Of a DNA stretch of 64,000 nucleotides, positions 1 to 10,920 are shown piece after piece. Each line of letters opens with the position of its first letter. The first letter of the stretch is position 1. Origin of the DNA: Diphasiastrum complanatum. Lineage: Eukaryota > Streptophyta > Lycopodiopsida > Lycopodiales > Lycopodiaceae. Made by a program: the position numbers and the translations under genes. The notes beneath the pieces were generated by a model. That model ran no database searches. It saw only the letters and a program-made list of their open reading frames with translations, and had not been told where the DNA came from. The stretch lies in NCBI GenBank assembly GCA_029204225.1, contig CM055095.1:17667561-17731560 (forward strand). Reading direction: 5' to 3'.

Positions 1-9
1 CCCATAATT

Positions 10-2997
10 ATGGAGGAATCACTAGAGGAGGTCAAGTTTTCCACCTTAATGAGTACAAAGAAAAAACCGAATCGCAGAAACAAGCGTATCAAGTTATCTT
101 CCCAGCAACTTGCCCATACTTTAAACCTTGAACCCTCTAGTTGCCAGCTCTCTGTCAATGGGCAACAGAGTTCTATACCTGATAGAAAAGTTCTCCAGAG
201 CAAAGATCCTGAAGAACATAATAGTTTAGATGAAAAAGATGTCTCTTTACCTGGAAGGAATATACAAGTACAAGTGGAAAGGAACTCAACAACCGTACAT
301 AGCCCAAGGACAACTATTTTTCAGTTTCAAGGCTCAGAGAGTAAAAGACCAAAAAATGGTGTTTCTGACCCTATCGAGACTGACAGTGACAAACATCAAA
401 CTATAATGGCAAAACCGTTCACAGTGCCATATGACCAGAAAAGAACAACTTTAGCCAGATATAAGATTAAAAAACAGAGGGCACCACTTGGCCAGAATAT
501 ATTAATGAAGACCAGTTGTGAATATCAGAAGACAGCTTCAAAAGACAAATCAGGCACTTTATCAAATCTACAGCTTCGATCGGCTTTGCGAAGTACTATT
601 ATCAGTGCTCACGGACAGACTTTCGGTTCTATGGTTGCTCCAAATAAGATAACCCCGGATCATAGGCAGTCATATTCAAAGAAAGCAAGGAAAGATAAAG
701 CAAACATAGAACACCTAGGAAATAAGGACACCGGTCCTCATCCCAGGAGATTAGTTGATTCTTTCATGTGTTTTGGCCCTTTAGCTGCTGTTCCGGAATC
801 GCCAGCCATTTCTGTATCCTTTCATCGGACCGAATTTCTCCTTATCGTTCTTATTTGACCAGAAACTTTGAAGCTTGACTATCTTTTGAATGTACAATGT
901 GTAAGTGAATTTAGGCACGAAGCTGTGTTCATTTCTAAAACTTCAAATATGTCGAAGCTGCTGTTGCATTTGACACGGAGATATATTGTGTTTCTTAACT
1001 GTTGAACATAGTCACCAACTGTGAAAAAAGCATTCATGAATGCAGAAAAGGATGATAGTGCAGAAAGCCTGCCTTTTGAGGTTGAGGAAATAATGTACTG
1101 TTTCACTGAAGCCAAGACCGCCAGGGCAGAAGGTGACTCATCAATTAGCATATTATTTTATCTGACCTTGTGTACTTAATCTGCATTCTGATTTTTTATG
1201 ACAGCAATCAATCTTGCAGGTTCTGTTGTTGTTCCTGAAATATTGCATTGTGCCAGAAGAGGTCGGCGGCAGAGGAGTTCTAAAAAATTTTCATCCATAG
1301 TATCGAGTCCTTTTGATGATCGGCAGGAGGTGGCAACTGAAACTGAAATTTCACCACCTGCAATTCCATCAGATGAAGAGGAAAATGCATGTTAGTGCAT
1401 TTGTTCTGCCAAACTATACCCAGTCATATTGTTAGTCGTTCATCTTTCTTATGAGGATGCAAAAGTAAATAAATTGTGTTCGGTGTATTAGGTAGAGAAG
1501 CAGAGGATGTTACACCGTATGAAGATTCCAGCATTGATGGGTATGCGTTAAGAAAATCCCTAAATTTTGTTATACGTGAAAAGAAATCATTAGCTTAAAC
1601 TTATATCTTGCTTCTCCTCGGTGTGAGGGTCATGCTTGCTATGGTAATCATAAATTTCATACTCCAAGAAAAAAATTATTCTCTATATACTTCAATAAGG
1701 CCTTGCTTTTAAATTCTGCAGAATTTGTAAAATGGTCGGAAGACTTTTGCAGAAGTTCAGACAGAAAGTTAGAGTGCAGGCACAGGCAAAGATGAAGCAA
1801 ATTCTAATTTCCACATCAGAGAAGGCGTTGGTAGAAGTACAAGCAGTGAAGAGCAAAATTCAAGACGATGTGTATGTTGAAAAAATTCTAAGTACAAAAT
1901 TATTGCTGCATTTTCTTCTGTGCATCCTGATTTTGTGGTTATGCTGATTGCAGCGACGAGTATTCAAAGGTTTGCAAGCAGAAATTTCAAAAACTAGAAT
2001 TTCAACTAGCAGGTTGTATTTCGTCAACCTGACTGTGATGTGATGCAAATTTGTTGATTTATTAACGGTGTACCAATGAAGTTTTTGGCTGCTGAGACCT
2101 ATTTCTTCTTTCTAAAGATCAAAAGAAAAAGTTTGAAGAGATCTGCCACAAATTTAAAACTGATTGCGAAACTCTGCTTCATCTGTGGAATCACTTCAAT
2201 TCCCAAACGGAAAGTACTGAGATTGAACTAAGGAGCCTTGCAGACAAGCAGAGTAAGCATGCTGGTCAGTGAAGCATTTGGGTGTAGTAATTAGCACTTT
2301 GATTTTTTACTTAAGCTGATTTCTGGTTACATTTGAATGTTTTGGTAGAGATCACACACAAAAAACTCTTGGCACACGCACATGAGGCGAGTCAACACTA
2401 CATGGCTGAGGCTGAGAAGGAGCTTTCTACTATAAGAAAGGTTAGAATCAATCTCAAACATCACGATCTTATTAATTTAATTACAAGATCAGTCTGTCTT
2501 CTTAACATTTGAATAATGAATCTAATATTCTCTTTCCTTTGTAGTGGCAGTCACCTCTGAATTCTAGTACAACATTCCTCGTTGAAGTACATACATTTTT
2601 GACCTTAAGATATCTAAATCATGCATTCAATAGCAATTTGTAGCTCTCTTTCAATATATAGCATTTGACTTTGAATTGTCCCGTTTATGTTTTTTGTGAG
2701 CTCAGAGGACTGTTATGTAGTTTTGTTCACACCAGTACACCACCCTTGTGACCTTGATAACATGCTTAGGTATTCCAGATTGTTAGCGCATGCTTCACTG
2801 GCAAATGTAAAATTGTACATTTGAGCTTATAACTATATGGTATTGGATTGTAGAGGCTCAATAAGATAGCAAAGATGTACATGAGACAAAAGCAGAGAGT
2901 GGCAACTGGAATAATTAATTGTTACACTTTTTCTCAGGCCGCCCAGGATATGCAAGGACTTCGAAATCTGCTTACGGATGCTGCTGCAAAAATTTGA
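10..2997 (+). CDS. ASY3-like: ASY3-like meiotic chromosome axis protein, 3' part of gene
   Basis: ASY3 is a plant meiotic axis protein that works with the HORMA protein ASY1 in synapsis and crossover formation. The recognisable part is the C-terminal coiled coil. I read exons at 1046-1132, 1220-1390, 1492-1540, 1722-1871, 1954-2012, 2118-2252, 2349-2440 and 2938-2997, all with AG/GT borders and compatible phases, ending in TGA at 2995-2997. The C-terminal reading is Lys/Glu/Gln-rich heptad-like helix, including KFEEICHKFK, LADKQ, THKKLLAHA and a short Met/Leu end, matching ASY3-like proteins as I remember them. A large first exon (from 10, open to the window edge; the methionine at 10 may be internal) is basic, Ser/Thr-rich and disordered-looking, as in ASY3 N-termini; its donor is not settled. 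Other coiled-coil axis proteins are possible. Confidence 0.62.
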
Positions 2998-2999
2998 GG

Positions 3000-4638
3000 T
3001 TCACAATTGCAAAACATCGACATCAATATTCTAAATTCAAGGTCCCACTTTGAGTTGCTTTTATGTTTTCTTGGTGGTAATTTCAGCAGCATAAAATTTC
3101 AAGTAATATGCATGGTCTACCTAAAAACTCAAGAAATCTGGTGAATTTGATATCTTAACACTACTCAGATCATGTTACATTATTTCTTGAGGTGTCAATT
3201 CAGATGCTTTGCCTTTGCTTACTTTATAATTGTACTCCAAATTAACAGGAGCTCAGAAATCTCAAATCCTTATTTGAGATAAAGTGATACATGCTCAAAA
3301 TTTGCTTGATCAAGTGGTGCTCACAATATATTTTTTCATTACATTTTGGTAATCTAATGGCCAAACTCTTAAGACTAATGGCAATCAATAGTTGCAATTT
3401 TGAAACCAAAGTGGAGCTTCAACAGTCGAGCCAAGCTTTGAAATACCAAAGAATGTTGAGATTATCATACATGAATCAATGCAATAGACATAGAACATGC
3501 CACACTTTGGGGTTGAGTAAAAAAATGCCACATTTTGGGGTTGAGTAGAAAAATTGATCATACCTCCCAATAAGTTGACTGTGAAAGATTATCCAACTTA
3601 GTCTAAATGTGTTATATGGAAAATTAGGCCAACATTGCAATTGTTAACTTGGGCCAACATTATGGGAGTTTGTCCACATGGTAAAGTAAAATGCCAAATT
3701 AGGCCAACTTATGAAGATAATATTGTGCAAACTTCAGCCTCAAGTCACCTCTTTGGAGTACTACACAAGTTACTAAATTTTATTGGTTACATTTACCAAT
3801 GTCTCATCTTGACCATTGGTGACAATGTGCGTTCAGGATTAGAGATGTAATTTGCACATTAGGTTAGGGTTTGAGAAGGAAACTCGCCCTCCATACTTCA
3901 TGTAAATAGGGCTTAGCCCATTCATTTTTATTTTTGGAATAGAGAGTATTCTCTTCATTTGTTGTATTGTGGAGAGATAGTAGGAGACAAGAAGGCCATT
4001 GCTTCATGAACTAATATTGTGATATTTCTTATGTAATGTGTATGGGCACATGAATAATGGTCATTGGCATTTTGTTGATCATATGTAGAGCTCTTGTGAA
4101 ATGCTTGAATAGAACCTTAAAGATCTTGGTGATGTGATAAAGCTATAATGTGATATTGTGGCTTATTGCATGTAGTTTGGACTTCCATTATTAATGAATC
4201 ACTCTCATATGAAGAATAGTTTGTGAACTATCATGTACCAGATAGAAACCAATCTTCAATGATATATCATTATTATACACATGTATAATTGGATATTGAA
4301 GTTAAACAAAAGAAAAGGGAGAACAAATTTTTGTATGTTTCATTTAGTCCATGGCAAGTTTATTTGTAGCATGTGTCCTTGCCAGGAAACTATTTATGCA
4401 TTTTTATCCTTGCAATTAGAAGCAAACAAATTTAAGAGAGTAAGGGCCAATCTGTACTTGCCTTTAGTTTAGCTTAGATTTGTTTATTTTCTTTAGTGCT
4501 TTTAGATTTGACTTAACAAAAAGGTTGATTGCATTTATCCTAACTGAAAACATTTCATTGCAAAGGTGATGATTCAAGATTGCATTCACACTTGCTTATA
4601 TATTTTGTGTGCAAAAAACTAACATAAAGGGTAAATTT

Positions 4639-4704
<66 letters not shown>

Positions 4705-5130
4705 CTGTGAAGTGACTTGGATTTTGGGTGAAAAGTATAGCCACTTATAGGGCAAAGTTATTACTTTAGGTTCAAAGTTAATCTAAAGGATGGTGCGAAC
4801 TGGCTTAGAGTTTTAGACAATCCTTAAAAAAGAAGCACCTTTTAAGTAAAGCTTTTAAGCAATAATATATTTAATAAAAATGCCACATACTTTTGAAAGC
4901 TTGCATTGGTTTCATAATTGGGTGTTTCATGTGTAACTTTCAAGATTGATTTTGAGCACAAATTGCAATTGATAAGTTGTTGGATTATATACATATGGCT
5001 TAATCTTAATCTGTACTTTACAATTAGAATTAAGGCACTACGTGCTATTTGTAATCGCCTTCGGACAGTATTTGATTCAGTTAGAGATTTTGTTCGGGCG
5101 TGATTCAATGTACTTGTTGATCCGCCAATA
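3000..5130. other. Non-coding stretch downstream of the ASY3-like gene
   Basis: AT-rich sequence with no supported gene. It holds a 28-bp tandem duplication around 3497-3552 (units starting with ATGCCACA.TTTGGGGTTG), a stretch with repeated AATTAGGCCAAC phrases around 3624-3715, and a long GA microsatellite annotated separately. The short ORFs here have no recognisable domains. Confidence 0.5.
4642..4702. repeat. (GA)n microsatellite, about 30 units
   Basis: Uninterrupted GA dinucleotide run of about 60 bases. It creates an artificial poly Ser-Leu ORF on the minus strand, which is not a gene. Confidence 0.98.
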
Positions 5131-5139
5131 GTCGGATTG

Positions 5140-5265
5140 CGGTCGATTATTCGAGGATGGCCAAATAATCGAATATGGTTAGATAGTTCGAGATGGTCGA
5201 ACTATCAAGGATGGTCGAATAATCAAGGATGTCCAAATAGTCGAAGGTGTCCAAAGAATCGGGAA
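5140..5265 (+). repeat. 18-bp tandem repeat coding a Trp/Asn hexapeptide
   Basis: About seven imperfect 18-bp units of the type GGATGGTCGAATAATCAA. In the plus frame they code hexapeptides such as GWPNNR, RWSNYQ, GWSNNQ and GCPNSR. The unit is a multiple of three, so copy-number change would keep the frame. It lies directly before the Gag zinc-knuckle segment of relic A. Confidence 0.75.
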
Positions 5266-5388
5266 ACATTGTCATTAGGGCCAGCCAATCAACAAGTGGC
5301 CCATGTAAACTTGACAGCAGCAGAACAAGAAATGCAAATGCCACCTCAACCTGAGCAGCAGTAGTGGTACAGACCAGATGAACCATTT

Positions 5389-7170
5389 ATGGATTCTGCC
5401 ATAAATGAATATGTTTCGGCCTATGCAGCTCAAACTCAACGTCAAGGTGGAAGAAATTACGGGTGCGACGAGGGACACATAATTGCAGAATGTCCCTACA
5501 AAGGACAATATACAACCTCCTGCCGGGATTGCGGTTATGGACACTGTTTCAAGAATTGTGCATTTAAACCTGGAACCAGTGCACCTCTTAACCTCATTGC
5601 CATACAACAATCAGCAATTCCAGTGGGGATGCCATCAAAAGGTCTACACGACCATGCTCCTGTGTTAGCTGTTATGCGAGCACAGAAGAGGAAGGAAGTG
5701 GCTCCCTCACCACCACCATCGGTCACTGACGACCAACCCTCAACTTCAGTGCCATATCCAAATGTGAGGGAAGAGAGAAGACAATACCAGAAAATAAGAC
5801 ACTTGGTACAAAAAGCACAAGATGATGAAACAAGTAACATCCTCCACATTGGAGCAGCATGGGAAAGTGAGGAACACAACATCACTTTGCCAATCAAACA
5901 CAAGAGATACGAGGACGAGGCGGCAGTGGTAGATGGAGGATCGGGTGTCAATCTGATCTCCACTAGTTTGTACGAAAAATGGGGATTACAAGGATTGAAG
6001 CCAACCAGATTCGCCATCAAGCTAGCAGATCAATCCTGTGTGAAACCAAAAGGTGTAGTTGTTGATATTTTCGTAAAGATAGCAGGCATGCAGTATGTGA
6101 TTACTTTTGTGGTCATGGATATACCTGAATCTCCATCTGCATACCGTATTTTACTGGGAAGACCATGGTTGAGGGCTGTGCAAGTAGTACACAATTGGGG
6201 TACAGGGAAACTCACATTCGAGGACGGAGAACAAGTTGTAAAGGTAGATCCAACCACATGGGCAGTGAAACCTATTGCACCCAAAGCTGATGACGGATCA
6301 TCCACGACAGATCATACGATTGACCGCCCAAGGCCAGCCAAGGGAGATCACTATCATTCAGAGACGGATGTTATGAAATGGACGGATGCATTAGCAACTA
6401 TTGACTGCCAGGCATGTCAATATGAATCAGATCCAGAACCGAGTACATCTTCACCCAAATGTTACACTATGGACACACCAATCACATTTGGGGTGAATAT
6501 GATAAACGTAGCATGGCTGTCAGCGAAGCCGATTGAGAACCCAGTGGATGATGATCTAGTCCCTTGGCAAAATGCTCCAACTTATAATAAGGAGATTGAG
6601 CTGACTGATGAACAAGTCCTACACCACATGGACCCAGATCGTTACGGAACCAAGAAGGTACCAGCGCAACCACCACAAAGGTCTACTATGGCGAAAGTCT
6701 CAAGGATCGAACCACCCAAGGCACCTGCGAATAAGAAGAATCAGTTGAAGCAACGCTACAACCAGGTGATCCGATGGAGTGACCTACCCGAAGAGGCAAT
6801 AGCTACAGTAGATGTTGATATTTGCAACCATGAGGCGAATGTCACAATAGTCCCAAAGAAAGACAACAAGGATGAACCCACCAAAATGACAAAAAAGGGC
6901 AAAAAGAAGGTGTTGGATTCCTTGAAGTCAATCAAGTTGGACTCAGATACAGCGTCATCTTCTACACAGGTGACGGAAAATAAAAAAATGATCAGTCGGG
7001 CCAAGATCAATATGCTGAAAGAGGAATCTCGACGAGCTCCAGTTCGTGAGATGCCTGATACTTTCAAGAATTATACATTGGACGACGTGGTAATCATGAT
7101 GTCGCAAGCCCAACGAGAACCTGATCAAAGTCAGGCACCAGCGGAACAAGTCTTCGAGGGACCTGCGTGA
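5389..7170 (+). CDS. Gypsy Gag zinc-knuckle plus aspartic protease, relic A
   Basis: A 593-codon open frame. Residues around 25-60 carry a Cys/His-rich region (CDEGHIIAEC, CRDCGYGHCFKNC) like paired zinc-knuckles of Gag nucleocapsid. The protease follows at about residues 180-285: the active-site loop reads VVDGGSGVNLIS, with the usual D-(S/T)-G as D-G-G, and the flap/core end reads LLGRPWLRAVQVVHNW. The rest is a Lys/Glu-rich linker towards RT. In an intact element the protease cuts the Gag-Pol polyprotein in the virus-like particle. It ends in TGA ten bases before the RT ORF, probably a decayed Gag-Pol frame. Confidence 0.85.
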   Translation: MDSAINEYVSAYAAQTQRQGGRNYGCDEGHIIAECPYKGQYTTSCRDCGYGHCFKNCAFKPGTSAPLNLIAIQQSAIPVGMPSKGLHDHAPVLAVMRAQKRKEVAPSPPPSVTDDQPSTSVPYPNVREERRQYQKIRHLVQKAQDDETSNILHIGAAWESEEHNITLPIKHKRYEDEAAVVDGGSGVNLISTSLYEKWGLQGLKPTRFAIKLADQSCVKPKGVVVDIFVKIAGMQYVITFVVMDIPESPSAYRILLGRPWLRAVQVVHNWGTGKLTFEDGEQVVKVDPTTWAVKPIAPKADDGSSTTDHTIDRPRPAKGDHYHSETDVMKWTDALATIDCQACQYESDPEPSTSSPKCYTMDTPITFGVNMINVAWLSAKPIENPVDDDLVPWQNAPTYNKEIELTDEQVLHHMDPDRYGTKKVPAQPPQRSTMAKVSRIEPPKAPANKKNQLKQRYNQVIRWSDLPEEAIATVDVDICNHEANVTIVPKKDNKDEPTKMTKKGKKKVLDSLKSIKLDSDTASSSTQVTENKKMISRAKINMLKEESRRAPVREMPDTFKNYTLDDVVIMMSQAQREPDQSQAPAEQVFEGPA

Positions 7171-7179
7171 ACACAGCCG

Positions 7180-8130
7180 ATGAATCTTGCGGAACCAGAA
7201 GAAGAAGAAAGGATAGTGCATGTGGGAGAACAGTTAACGCCCACGCAGTTCAAGAGACTACGATCCTTGTTGGTGGAATATAAAGACTGTTTTGCCTGGA
7301 GCTATAGTGATCTACAGGGCATTCCGCCAACAGTAGTCCAACACACCATACCTTTGGTGGACAGAGCAGTCCCCAAGATAAGCCGCTACTACTGCTGCAA
7401 CCTGAATTATACAGAACTGATCAAGCAAGAGTTGCAGAAACTTATGGATGCAGATTTCATTTACGAAATCGAGCACACAGAATGGGTATCGTCGATAGTT
7501 ATAGTACCCAAGAAGAATGACAAAATGCGTATCTGTGTGAATCTGAAGGCGCTTAATGCAGTCACCAAAAAGGACCATTTTCCTTTACCATTTACGGAAG
7601 GTGTCCTCGATAGAGTAGCTAGCGATGAAGCCTACAGTTTTCTGGACGGCTTCAGCGGCTACAACCAGGTGAAATAGCCCCCCAGGACCAGCACAAGACA
7701 ACATTCGCCACGGAATGGGGAACTTATGCCTATAAAGTGATGCCATTCGGACTTTGCAATGCCCCAAGCACTTTCCAAGGAGTCATGCAGGCAGCATTTA
7801 AAGATTATTTGCAAAAATTTTTGGAAATTTTCTTGGACGATCTGTGTCAGAACACTTATCCAATTTGGAGAAGGTGCTACAAAAATGCCGCAAATACCAG
7901 ATCTCCTTGAATCCGGAAAAATGTCAATTCTAGGTGATGCAAGGCTTGATACTCGGCCATATAGTGTCAAGACACGGGATCGCCACAGATCTATCAAAGA
8001 TCAGGATCATTGTTGATCTACCATCACCGGGGACGATTCGCAAGGTCTACATCTTCATGGGTCATGCTAGCTATTATAAGATCTTCATTCTTGATTTTGC
8101 GGAGAAATCCCCATCCAGACTAACAATGGT
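7180..8130 (+). pseudogene. Gypsy reverse transcriptase fragment, relic A
   Basis: Frame 7180-7677 codes the RT fingers and palm start: YKDCFAWSYSDLQGI, KLMDADFIYE, VPKKNDKMRICVNLKALN, DHFPLPF and FLDGFSGYNQV. A stop at 7675-7677 coincides with a frame change. Homology continues in another frame (TYAYKVMPFGLCNAPSTFQG, then FLEIFLDDL with the catalytic DD pair), with further breaks to about 8130. The segment resembling the RT thumb start (FMGHASYYKIF) is the last recognisable part; RNase H and integrase are absent. Confidence 0.85.
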
Positions 8131-8133
8131 TAA

Positions 8134-9099
8134 TTGATAGAAGCTATCACGGAACCCGTCATTAAGACAGCTGCGCATCTGTTGAATAACTTTCTGGTTA
8201 TTTCAACATTTCGCAAGGACAGAATCCAGTCTACGCTGTTGAGTCAGATAGTGGAATCCTTTCTGGAATTCCCTAACCCCTCCATTGTGCCATACGACTG
8301 GCATAGCTTCCTTATTCGAGAACTAACAAACTCCATCAAACCCAACAACCGTGAGCGAATCGCTGCAGGCCCCTTGTTGTGTGACTTTGCCTGCGAACTT
8401 CTCGAGGCGAAAGTGCGTGGTTTTCAATGCTCATCCCTCATGTCTACCCTTGTGCCACATACTAACCTTCACTCACCATCTCAAGCATCTACCTCATCCC
8501 AACCCGTAGTCATTAACACAACGGCCAACAAACGAATGCGTGGCGCTGCCTCTACATCCACATCTCCACCTGTTATTCGACGACGTGTCTCCACTGCTGC
8601 ACTAACTACTCCATCAACCACCACCACTTCTTCTTCCGTGCAATCCCCCACTCCAATTTCTGTTGTCGCTACCTCTCTTCCTATTCCATCCACATCTGTT
8701 TCTGTCTCCATCCCCGTTTCTTCTGTTGATACCACTCCTACTTCTCTTCCAGTGTCCGCTGCTCCATCCATCACCATCGCATCCTCCATTACTCCTGCCA
8801 CCACCGTTGCTCCTCTCACATTCAACCCTTCTGATTCGCAACTGTCCCCCGACACTCTGGCATGGATGCAAGTTATCAATTTTTCAACCCCACGCCAGAA
8901 ACTTTCTGTTCCATCTTCACCTTCTTCCATACTCCACACCACCCTTCAGTTCCCCATTGTCCTCCCATCCTCTCGTTCGGACAAACCGTCCTCGCCCCTG
9001 TTTCCACAATTGTTTCTCACACCCCACCCGCTTTGCCAAAGGTTGTCGAGGGTAGCCAACCGCTGCCAAATGACGCATTTGTACAAACATTTTTTGTAG
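8134..9099 (+). CDS. Unrecognised TE-associated ORF, N-terminal part
   Basis: A 321-codon open frame that starts where RT homology ends. Residues about 1-100 look like a compact helical domain (HLLNNFLVISTFRKDR, IVPYDWHSFLIRELTNSI, ERIAAGPLLCDFACELLEAK). After this comes a low-complexity Ser/Thr/Pro/Val tract, about residues 110-245. The frame then passes into the overlapping frame at 8862-9647, so a frameshift near 8.9 kb is likely. I do not recognise the domain; it resembles the extra ORFs that some plant Ty3 elements carry, but this is inference. Not a host gene as far as I can see. Confidence 0.55.
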   Translation: MIEAITEPVIKTAAHLLNNFLVISTFRKDRIQSTLLSQIVESFLEFPNPSIVPYDWHSFLIRELTNSIKPNNRERIAAGPLLCDFACELLEAKVRGFQCSSLMSTLVPHTNLHSPSQASTSSQPVVINTTANKRMRGAASTSTSPPVIRRRVSTAALTTPSTTTTSSSVQSPTPISVVATSLPIPSTSVSVSIPVSSVDTTPTSLPVSAAPSITIASSITPATTVAPLTFNPSDSQLSPDTLAWMQVINFSTPRQKLSVPSSPSSILHTTLQFPIVLPSSRSDKPSSPLFPQLFLTPHPLCQRLSRVANRCQMTHLYKHFL

Positions 9100-9647
9100 C
9101 ATCACCAGATCGAGCTGACCTTACCGCCCCAGATGACATCAGGACAAATGAAAACCTGATCGAAGACAATGACGACGGAATTCCACAAGTCATCGGGGCC
9201 GATACAACACAAGCCCCTGCTAGTGCCAGTGTATCAGCTGCTCCCACGGATCTAACGACGACGTACCAAACCCTAGGAAAATACATCCTAGATGCGGTAG
9301 CAGCCAAAGCTATTCTGGAAAGCAGGATGCTACAGTTGGCAACAAGTAATACACATTTGCAAGCAGACCTCACCAAGCTGCAGCAAGAGCTGATTCTGGC
9401 TCAGCAACACGAACAAGCAGGGCACCAGGAGATTGCCAAGCTGCAACAGAAGGAGGAGGGCCTAAACAAATATATTCAAAGCCTCTCCAAAGCGCTGACT
9501 GAGGCCTCCACAAAGATGCGAGAGCTTCAAGCTGAAGCATCCCAACGGCTTGCCCCTATCCAGACGCAACTTACACTTTTGGAAGCAGAGAACACGCGCC
9601 TGGGGCGGAGGTTAAAGCCTTACAAGACGAGAAGCTCGTCTGGTTAG
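8862..9647 (+). CDS. Coiled-coil middle part of the unrecognised TE ORF
   Basis: A 261-codon frame overlapping the preceding one by a +1/-1 shift. Its first 75 or so codons are probably out of frame; from about 9080 it reads naturally (NDAFVQTFFVASPDRADL). Residues about 140-250 form a strong Gln/Leu/Glu-rich coiled coil (LQADLTKLQQELILAQQHEQ, LEAENTRLGRR). It ends at TAG near 9647, but coiled-coil-like coding continues in another frame to about 9.9 kb, with stops. No known family recognised. Confidence 0.5.
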   Translation: MDASYQFFNPTPETFCSIFTFFHTPHHPSVPHCPPILSFGQTVLAPVSTIVSHTPPALPKVVEGSQPLPNDAFVQTFFVASPDRADLTAPDDIRTNENLIEDNDDGIPQVIGADTTQAPASASVSAAPTDLTTTYQTLGKYILDAVAAKAILESRMLQLATSNTHLQADLTKLQQELILAQQHEQAGHQEIAKLQQKEEGLNKYIQSLSKALTEASTKMRELQAEASQRLAPIQTQLTLLEAENTRLGRRLKPYKTRSSSG

Positions 9648-10920
9648 CTCAATCTGCACCGGACACAAGGCCGCTTTCCCAATCAGAGATGAATCTTCTA
9701 CGGCGTCAGGTGTAGATTTATAGCCAAACCCTCAACAGCTATCAGGCGGAATTCAATAAGTATCGGGCAAGCACAACGCAAGAGCTCGCCCAGGCCAAGC
9801 AAGCCTTCAAGGCATGCCAGAAATACATGGAAACGAAGGCCCAGCCCACCCCCATGGTAATTCCACCGCCACCTAATTTTGACGCTGCACAGACTAGTAC
9901 CAGCCAAGATCAGAGCTAGCAGGCAGCAGAGGGATTTCAACCAGATCAAGGGTCTGAAGGCCAAGACCAAGGGCAGACAGATGCGGTCGCTGAGACGCGC
10001 GACCAGAGCCAAGGCGTAACCACCAACCAGGGCCAAGCAACATCATCCAGAGGGTCACGAACGATATCTGTCAGCCGGGCCTTCCGAAGACCGAAATCCG
10101 TGGAGGAGAACATCAATGAATTTTTATCCAAATATCTCCACGAGTCATCAAGAGGCGGTTGGTAGATATTATTCTCAGCTCAGACCATCAAGGGAAAAGA
10201 ACTGCAAGCCTTACCCGCCCTCCAACCACAACCGGAGTGGCGACAACAGTTATTTGAGAGAGACCCTGCGGCCATCAGGGCTTACGTGACGAGTTCGCAA
10301 CAGCTACAAGTGAACGCGCATTTCCTGCCATGTCCAAGAAGATCCAAATGGGCGGAATGCGGCACTCCTCTGGACCAGATCACACTCAACAATCTCAATT
10401 GGCCAATCATCAAATCCGAATATGGGTGGAGAAGGGATGCAGACGCCAGAAGGGCTCTCTCCACATTCGCCAGTCACTACATCAATTGCCCCGATCTCAC
10501 AGTCCGCGCGGCAGCCACTTACGTCCGGGACTTGGAATATTTAATGGGCATTGAAACAAAATGGGATGATTCCCTCCCCTCCATATTTTTTGATCCAAAC
10601 AAGGCGCTCGCTTCCGACAAAGTCGAAGACCAGTTGCCAGTCGCTCGCTTAGATTACCGAGCTGCATTCCTTGGAGATCCCTGGACGAAACGATTCCAAG
10701 CATGGGTGGATTAGGAATGGCTGACAGGAGTTCACAAGTCCTTCCATACGCCAAAGGACTCAAAGAAACTGGACCGTCTCAACTTCATGGAAGACGTTAC
10801 GGGATATCTCATCCACCAGAGGCGGTCCAAGAGAACGCCCTACTAAACCGGCAAAGTGCCGAGGGACCGACACTACGTCAGGCCGTGGGTCCTGTTGGAG
10901 GTATTCCCAACAAAGTGTAA
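9648..10920 (+). pseudogene. C-terminal part of the unrecognised TE ORF
   Basis: A broken continuation of the same protein: a Gln/Ala-rich coiled-coil end, a Gln/Gly-rich linker (9.9-10.05 kb), then a conserved-looking globular end from about 10.18 to 10.92 kb (KWAECGTPLDQITLNNLNWP, DARRALSTFASHYINCPDL, FFDPNKALASDKVEDQLPVA). Stops occur at about 9717, 9919, 10163 and 10713. The final segment is present a second time at 20963-21270 with a different stop pattern, so it was a real coding module. Function unknown. Confidence 0.5.

Larger units (their letters stand above)
5130..10920 (+). mobile_element. Ty3/gypsy relic A with a downstream extra ORF region
   Basis: Decayed LTR retrotransposon body in plus orientation. 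Order: hexapeptide-repeat segment, Gag zinc-knuckle segment, aspartic protease, reverse transcriptase cut short near 8.1 kb, then about 2.8 kb of open but unrecognised coding sequence in place of RNase H and integrase. Protease (DGGSGVNLIS) and RT (DHFPLPF, FLDGFSGYNQV) resemble the Athila/Tat side of plant Ty3 elements; that placement is inferred from motif style only. Several frameshifts and stops show it is inactive. LTR boundaries were not found. Confidence 0.85.

Noticed and set aside
4555-4755. Minus-strand Ser-Leu repeat ORF
   Set aside because: Created by the GA microsatellite.
8481-8942. Minus-strand Val/Glu/Thr-rich 153-codon ORF
   Set aside because: Antisense of the Ser/Thr/Pro tract of the extra ORF; no domain and low-complexity origin.
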